Assembly: GCF_028009165.1 (NCBI RefSeq) | Contig: NW_026611618.1 | Location: 1,178,001-1,242,000, forward strand | Length of the DNA: 64,000 bases | Direction of reading: 5' to 3' | Origin: Akanthomyces muscarius | Lineage: Eukaryota > Ascomycota > Sordariomycetes > Hypocreales > Cordycipitaceae | Shown: piece after piece, positions 56,685-64,000 of the stretch | Layout: each line of letters begins with the position of its first letter | Numbering within the stretch: the stretch's first letter is position 1 | Notes under the pieces: model-generated | The model's database searches: none | The model's input: the letters and a program-made list of their open reading frames with translations, nothing else | Told to the model about the DNA's origin: nothing | Position numbers and translations under genes: made by a program

Positions 56685-56903
56685 TCAATTCGTCGACATC
56701 ATTGCTCGCAGTGGGCTTGGTCGAGACGCCTGGTGGCTTTGGTGAGCGGGCCGGGCGCCGTTGAACGCCGTCAGTCGCCTTTTGGCAACAGACGGCGGAG
56801 CCGCGCTGGACCGTGGAGCCTCATGACGCCAGTCGTTGGTGTTGTCGTCTGTGGACGCTTGAACTTGAGAGCCGCCCTCGTTGTCCACGAGGGTATCCAC
56901 AGG
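56685..56903 (-). other. in-frame 72-codon read-through extension of eRF1
   Basis: After the spliced eRF1 stop (TGA at 56906-56904, followed by CCT), the same frame stays open for 72 codons to TGA at 56687-56685. The peptide is hydrophilic, Ser/Ala/Arg/Pro-rich. It would be made only if the UGA-C stop is read through. Chance openness of this length in GC-rich sequence is possible. Confidence 0.5.
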
Positions 56904-58640
<1,737 letters not shown>

Positions 58641-59868
58641 CTTGGCGGTGTTTTGGAGAAACAAATGCGCAGCCGCTTTTCCGGTCGAACAAAGACGAGG
58701 GAATTGAGCAGATGGCGTTCACGAGGGGGTGGTGACGCCTATGCTGCAGGAGATGTTTTGTTCAAAGTTTGGAGGGCTTCCAGATTTTCGTCCAAGACCG
58801 CCGGGGAACGGATTTTTCAGAGGAGCGAGCCGCTGTAAGTAGGTAGTTTGCTGTACCTAGCCAGTGGATTGGTTGTCTCGCTAGCTTGGGGGCGCGGTGG
58901 TGTTGTGGATGCGCTGGGCTCGACTGCACGTCAGTTGCAGTGTCACTGGTAAGAGTCGGGCCAGGCTGTCCCTGCTGCACTGGTAGCAAGTGTCATCACG
59001 CGCAATAACAGAGGCGATGGTACCCGCCACTGCTGCGCGAGGACCGCTTTTGATGGGCGGTCTGAGTCGCCATAATAATGTCGAAAGGCTCACTCCGTAC
59101 TTCTTTCTGCCTTGTTCTCATCACCGCATTTTGTGCCACGATGCGTGCCTTTGACGGTGCATTATTACCTAGGTCCCTGACATGGCCCACTTATGCGTGC
59201 TGTACTCTGGCTGTTCCAGCGCCGTTCAGTACTGTACCTAGCTACCCTACCTCTTACGCGCGAGGGGGCTGTTTCCCGGGGTCAAATACAGTATTAGAAT
59301 TAATATGTATTCCTCCCATCCTGTAAGGATATTAGAAGACTTAACACGTTTCAGAAAAAAGATACAAATTTTCTGATATAACTGGGTGCCCTAACATCCT
59401 GACACGATAGGAGGAAAACGTAGCAAACGGAGGACCTCTTGCCTAGGTACCCTGTCCAAAAACACCCCCCTCCCGCGTACCTACCAAACCTAGGTGCCTG
59501 GTTCCACTGTAGCGGCTGACTGTCTTTGCCATCAAGCCCTATGTGGCTGCTGTGGCTCACAGGCAGCTTGTGGATCTTGCTACTCCGCGCTCACTGTACC
59601 AATAACAGTGGATCTCTTCAACTGGCAGCACTGGAGCATGCTTCAACCAAAGGCGGCAAGCCTCCGATTCCAAGCTGTCTGAATAGCCTGGACGATTTGA
59701 TTTCCTCATCGAGCATCCGAACGAACCCTTGTGAACAATCACAACCAAGGGCAAGGCATTCGCAAGGGCAATTTACTTGCATGCCGTGCGCTCCAGTCTG
59801 ACAAGCGCGTTTCACGAATCGACACTCCCCCTCTCTCCTCCACCACCGTCTTCACATAGATCGCCATC
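58641..59868. other. divergent intergenic region, eRF1 / DUF1770 gene
   Basis: Promoters of two outward-facing genes. Several TAGGTACC/ACCTAGG-like short repeats lie at 59160-59250 and 59440-59490. No gene is supported. Confidence 0.5.
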
Positions 59869-60471
59869 ATGGCTTCCGCCTCGCAAGATGCGTTCTTGAC
59901 GGAGCTCCCGACCGAGATTGCCAGCACCATACAAGCAAGCCATATTAGAAGCAATCCGGACCCCGCCGTCGACATGGCACCAGGCACTGCCGCCGATGAC
60001 AAGGAGGTTCTGGACGAAAAGTACGACTATGACGCGCTGCGAAACAATGCCGCCGAGCAGCTCGACGACATTGATGATGACGATGAGGATATCCCATATA
60101 GCGTCCTCAAGCGTCCGCGTCGTCAGCGTCAGGTGCTGCCGCCTCTGCCTGACCTGCGCTTCGAGCAGAGCTACCTCAAGAGCATCGCGGCGGCCGACAC
60201 ATGGTGGAAGATTGCGCTCATCACCACACGAGACCAGGTATGTTCTGCTATCCTGCAGCGATATTTACTCCTGGCTAACAGGGTTACACAGGTCATCATG
60301 CCTCTAGCGCAAGGAATTATCTACAACCTGTTGCTTTGCGGCTGGCAAGAGTGGAATCGCAATGCCAAGGTCCATGGCAACTCTGTCGGCGCCCGAGTCC
60401 GCAGATGGTGGTACGGCGTCAACAACTGGACAGTTCCCAGCAATGGCCAGCATCGCCACTACCGTAGATGA
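59869..60471 (+). CDS. DUF1770 fungal protein
   Basis: Two exons: 59869-60237 and 60292-60471, giving 182 residues. The DUF1770 plan is clear. An acidic run (DDIDDDDEDIPYSVLKRP) is followed by a basic RRQRQ, then LPPLPDLRFEQSYLKSI, WWKIALITTRDQ and, after the intron, VIMPLAQGIIYNLLLCGWQEWNR. The family is restricted to fungi and its function is unknown. The hydrophobic stretch after the intron may associate with a membrane. The 54-nt intron (GTATGT, branch GCTAACA, ACACAG) is a multiple of three and stop-free, so unspliced mRNA would give a 200-residue form. It is convergent with the DDT/WHIM-like gene, 386 bp apart. Confidence 0.88.
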   Translation: MASASQDAFLTELPTEIASTIQASHIRSNPDPAVDMAPGTAADDKEVLDEKYDYDALRNNAAEQLDDIDDDDEDIPYSVLKRPRRQRQVLPPLPDLRFEQSYLKSIAAADTWWKIALITTRDQVCSAILQRYLLLANRVTQVIMPLAQGIIYNLLLCGWQEWNRNAKVHGNSVGARVRRWWYGVNNWTVPSNGQHRHYRR

Positions 60472-60857
60472 TGAAGGATATGTGCTCTTGCTTTCCCCAA
60501 TATATCAGCCTTGTTTTTGCAACACAGACAATACCACATAATGTTATAATAGACTAGAAGCGTCAATGCATCACATCGTCTAGTCCTCAGTTCACGTGTC
60601 TCATGATCAACGCGGGTACCAGAACTGTAATCCGAAAATGCTTTTAATACGCTAAACACATGCAAACCGGCATGATATCAGAATAATAAACCCGGTCTAT
60701 ATCATAGCTAATCACTCCATATTACTATGCCACCATGACCCCAAAAGCCGTTGTTTGCTCTTCCTTCTCAATCACTAGAAACCTTCCTACATGTATTCCA
60801 AACTCCGAACTGCAAGGAAATCAAACATCAAACAAGGCCAGGCATTTGTGCTCCGGC
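60472..60857. other. convergent intergenic region
   Basis: Two 3' UTRs meet here (386 bp, AT-rich). The GAATAATAAA near 60681 could serve as a polyadenylation signal. No gene is supported. Confidence 0.45.
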
Positions 60858-63021
60858 TTATTGAGGCGCATTGAGAATGTCCGGCATTGCCGCTGGCTGC
60901 AGATGCTTCTTCTCTGGGCTGCCGCGAAAAGCTAGCGATGCCGAAGAAAGAGCAACAGGGTTGACAGCCTTTGCATCAGGTTCAGTTTGCTCAGGCTTTG
61001 TATCGGACCTATACGAAGATTGCTCTGTTGGCTTGGTTCCAGTGGGCGACTCCGATTTCTTTATAGCCTCAGCCTGTGGTGCAGGCAAGTCTTTCATGGC
61101 AACATCACTAGCTGTTGTGGTTGGCATATCGGCCGGCGCTGGCTTTTGGTCCTCCGCGTCTGGTGCAAGAAGTGCATTTGGCGCCAGATCAATGGGGCTG
61201 AGAGCGGTTTTCAGATTTGGTGCTTTGACTGCGAGGTTGACAACAAGGCTTTGCCGGCGCTCATCAATATCATCATCGACCATGGCTTCATCTTCATCAA
61301 ACTCATCCTCCTCTGGGTCGGATTCCACCGGGACCTGTGCATCTGCGTCCTCTTCGTCGTCTCCAAATTCAGCTTCGCTCACACCATCGTCCGAGTCCAT
61401 GGAGCTTCTGCGGCTGCGGCCACGGCCATTGGTTTCACTCCAACCGTTTGCTGAGCCAGCTGTCGCGGATCGTCGCGGTCTACCGGTAGCCCCAACAGAG
61501 CCTTCTTGCTCAGCCTCCGAGTAGTCTCCTTGGACACTTACAGCGGTGCTGTCGTCGCCTGCTGTCATTCGGGGAGGTGCACGAATTTGGCGCCCACTGG
61601 CTGTTGTCACAGGACCGGACTCCGCTGGTGTGTTTGCTCCGGTATTGCGCGTAGAGCGGCGATTGGTCGAATCAGAATAGAATATATCCTCATCGTCCGA
61701 GTATGTGTACTTGACGCGCTTGCCACGCGTCCGACCTTCATACATCGAAAAGCCTGGTTCTGGTCTCTTGAATTGCTCCTTGCGCATTTGGCGGTACTCG
61801 CGGCGTCTTCGTTTCTGTATTTGCAAGCACGTCAGTATGGGGTGTCCTGTATCAGCCATTTTCCTCGAATACGCACCTCTTCACCAACCTCAAAACGAGG
61901 AATTGCCTGTAACATTTTGTTGCTCAGCTTCTTCGCCTTCGGACCACCATCTTTCGTGCTCAGCTTCTCCGCCAGTACTCTCAGTTCCTCAATCGAGCCA
62001 GCGACACTCCACCATGTACGGTTCGCCCCAGCAGGGTTACTTTCCCTATACACGCGGAAGGCAGTATCATCTTGGCCCTCCACCAAAAAGTATCTTCTCT
62101 TGTCGCCATCGGAACCCCAGGGCTGAACGGCGCGAGGTTGGTTCAAATCGTCTTCGTGTCGGTTCTGCTTGTAGGCTTGGTTTATGACGCTCTTGACGCT
62201 GTCGGAGGAAGACATGGTCCATAGAATTAATGTTCGCAGGAGTGTAAGCTATAAAACAAGTATCGTTAGTACCTATAAAGTTGGTTCATATTTGCTTCGG
62301 CGGCGCGTACTCTCTCCGTAGGATTCATGGTGTTGAAACCACCGCCACCAGATAAGGGGCTCTTGTCCTCCCACGATGCGGGCCATTGGCCCTTGTGCGA
62401 CGCAATCGCGTCCTCTAGCGCTCTGTTGTAATGCCCAGGTCTGTGATAAAAAGTCAGTGTTATAATCGAGTGGATAGCGATCGCGTCTGGTCATACTTGA
62501 CATCCTGTTTGCGATTCAGTAACAGTCCCAGCAGCGCGCACAGAAAGTGTTCTGCGCGGTCTCCTGGGATGGGCTCGACCACATCGCGCTCCAGCTCCTG
62601 AGGACCGAAGTTCGCGAGTGATTTGGGCAGCGCATCGACAAATCGGCTTCTGAACATGACAATGAACTGTTCCGGTTAGCATGAGCCCCTGCTGGCTGCG
62701 GTGGCCAAGTTCGCATCCAGTGGGTTACAGCCCGTACCGCGCGCAAGCGCAAGCAGGATGCAGAGCTCGAAAAGCAGAAGTACGTACAGCAATATCAGGG
62801 TTATCGGCGAGGACATATTCGTGAGGGGGCGACGGCGATCTTTTTCTCGGCGGAGGCGATGGCGACCTAGGCGATTGCTCTGATACCTTGGAGAAGAAGT
62901 TCAGAATCCCGCCCTTCTTGGGCGCTCCGCTGTCGGGGCCAGCATCAAGTTCGTCATCGGATGGAACCGGTGAAAGTGAGGAGAGCGATGAGAGATCTGA
63001 CGAATCATTGTCGGAAGCCAT
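60858..63021 (-). CDS. DDT/WHIM-type chromatin-remodelling subunit-like protein
   Basis: Five exons on the minus strand: 63021-62788, 62666-62497, 62440-62311, 62248-61877 and 61814-60858, giving 620 residues. All introns (121, 56, 62 and 62 nt) are in phase. After an acidic/Ser-rich N-terminus, exons 2-4 form a DDT/WHIM-like helical region: VMFRSRFVDALPKSL, EHFLCALLGLLLNRKQDVKPG and LLRTLILWTMSSSDSVK. Then comes the WHIM-like strand set PWGSDGDKRRYFLVEGQDD, TAFRVYRESN and TWWSVAGSIEELRVLAEKL, which recognise linker DNA or ISWI-type motors in relatives such as RSF1 and Ioc subunits. Exon 5 is a basic RRRREYRQMRKEQ helix followed by a long disordered acidic tail. Nuclear function in nucleosome spacing is inferred from the domain layout; the exact orthologue is not determined. 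Confidence 0.85.
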
Positions 63022-64000
63022 TTTGCAAGCTTCGGTGTCTTCCTTCTATAGTGTTTGGTGTTGCAGGAGGCAAGGAGTGCAGAGTTCCAGATGTGAGGCG
63101 TGGCATGCGACTAAAAGTAACCGCGTCGAGGGGACCCGCGAAATCCAACGCGCCAGCGCTCATAGGCCAATCTGCCCGGTTGCCATTGCCGCTGCAGTAA
63201 TACGCTACTACAATTTTCACAGAGCAATCCGCTGATTTGACAGGCAATTTCATCCCAAGTGTTAAATATAAGTCATCCTTCATCCTCATCACTTTGCAAA
63301 GCTCAATGGCCCTGCAACTGTCGCATAGAGCGGATTTCAAGAGGACTATGAGGTGGACGCGTCACAATTGATCTAATTGTACGCTGGAGCAACGTGCATG
63401 TTGCTAAACACCGCGTCCCTGCTTCAATTTGCAGAGGTCGAGAAATGTTGCGGTGCACGAGGCGGCTTCAACGACCACGATGCTTCGTCCTATGACAATT
63501 CAAGAGAGCTTAGAGAAGGGGGCGGCAGACATAATTCGCTATAGGAGGAGGGAATTGTAACAGTGTCCAGCAATGAGAATGATTGGCAGAACCAGGCTCG
63601 CATTTGAACCTTTAAAACAATGAGACCTGCTCAGAGGCAAGTTCCCGCGCATGTCAGTCAGCGGAACACTTTACGCGTGCTCTCCAAGGCGTAGATGGCC
63701 TTGCTTGCACGTGACGGTCGGAAGCACTAGCCACAAACACTACTATTTAGCCACATGTGAGAAATCCACATGCAGAGGGAGAAATTTTGGCGCAACATAT
63801 CCCAGCGTCCCACCGGGGTCACGTGGTAAGGGCTGCTCATTTGCGGTGGACAGGGCCCGCACACAAAAATTATGTCGCCCCAAGCGAACGCCAGGGCTTC
63901 CCGTTAAACAACCAAGCGGCAAGAGATAGGTAATTGGCCTCCCAAACCCACGCATCTCGACGACTCGCCACTAACAACAATTACTCGGATAGATACTCTT
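63022..64000. other. intergenic to the window edge
   Basis: It contains the promoter of the DDT/WHIM-like gene at its left end. No gene is supported in the remaining 900 bases, though a flanking gene may begin beyond the edge. CACGTGA-type E-box cores occur at about 63709 and 63821. Confidence 0.5.

Noticed and set aside
58641..59868. Repeated ACCTAGG/GGTACC short words as a repeat family
   Set aside because: The words are short, scattered and common in intergenic regions of this window; no defined unit or array is present.

Overview
The window is nuclear DNA of a filamentous ascomycete (Pezizomycotina, most likely Sordariomycetes). The evidence is spliceosomal introns of 50-140 nt with GTANGT/GTATGT donors and CTAAC/CTGAC-like branch sites in most genes, an intron-bearing tRNA-His, and fungal-type proteins such as a DUF3074 protein, a DUF1770 protein, a DUF4360 secreted protein, a long-chain alcohol oxidase and a Sip3-like BAR-PH protein. 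Species cannot be named from the sequence. No transposon, CRISPR array or virus was recognised.

Layout. 1-6.7 kb: the 3' end of a class I cAMP phosphodiesterase, a possible small PPxY protein, tRNA-His(GUG), and a long-chain fatty alcohol oxidase. 6.7-16.6 kb is gene-poor and holds one confident gene, a 339-residue unrecognised protein preceded by 6.3 kb without a credible gene. 16.6-33 kb is core housekeeping: Arl1 GTPase, ribosomal protein eL39, Skp1, the GPI mannosyltransferase Smp3, ribosomal protein uL1, and a THADA/Trm732-type HEAT protein. 33-51.7 kb is more accessory: a DUF3074 START-like protein, a convergent SDR/MDR oxidoreductase pair with strong TATA boxes, a tiny hydrophilic protein, a secreted GH84 hexosaminidase, a choline-kinase/APH-fold protein with a changed catalytic motif, an SDR pseudogene with two internal stops, a DUF4360 secreted protein and a secreted aspartic protease. 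51.9-64 kb returns to core genes: a Sip3/Lam-type BAR-PH-VASt membrane protein, translation release factor eRF1, a DUF1770 protein and a five-exon DDT/WHIM-like chromatin protein.

The most interesting signal is at the 3' end of the eRF1 gene. A 56-nt intron just before the stop creates a UGA-C stop. It is followed in frame by a 72-codon open extension, and a second 57-nt intron lies 23 nt after the extension stop. Normal termination would leave an exon junction 242 nt downstream, so the mRNA should be sensitive to nonsense-mediated decay; read-through would not. This fits an autoregulatory loop like the one reported for eRF1 in plants and Neurospora. Other points worth checking are two genes whose short introns are stop-free and frame-preserving, the SDR pseudogene, and the 6.3 kb gene-free leader.
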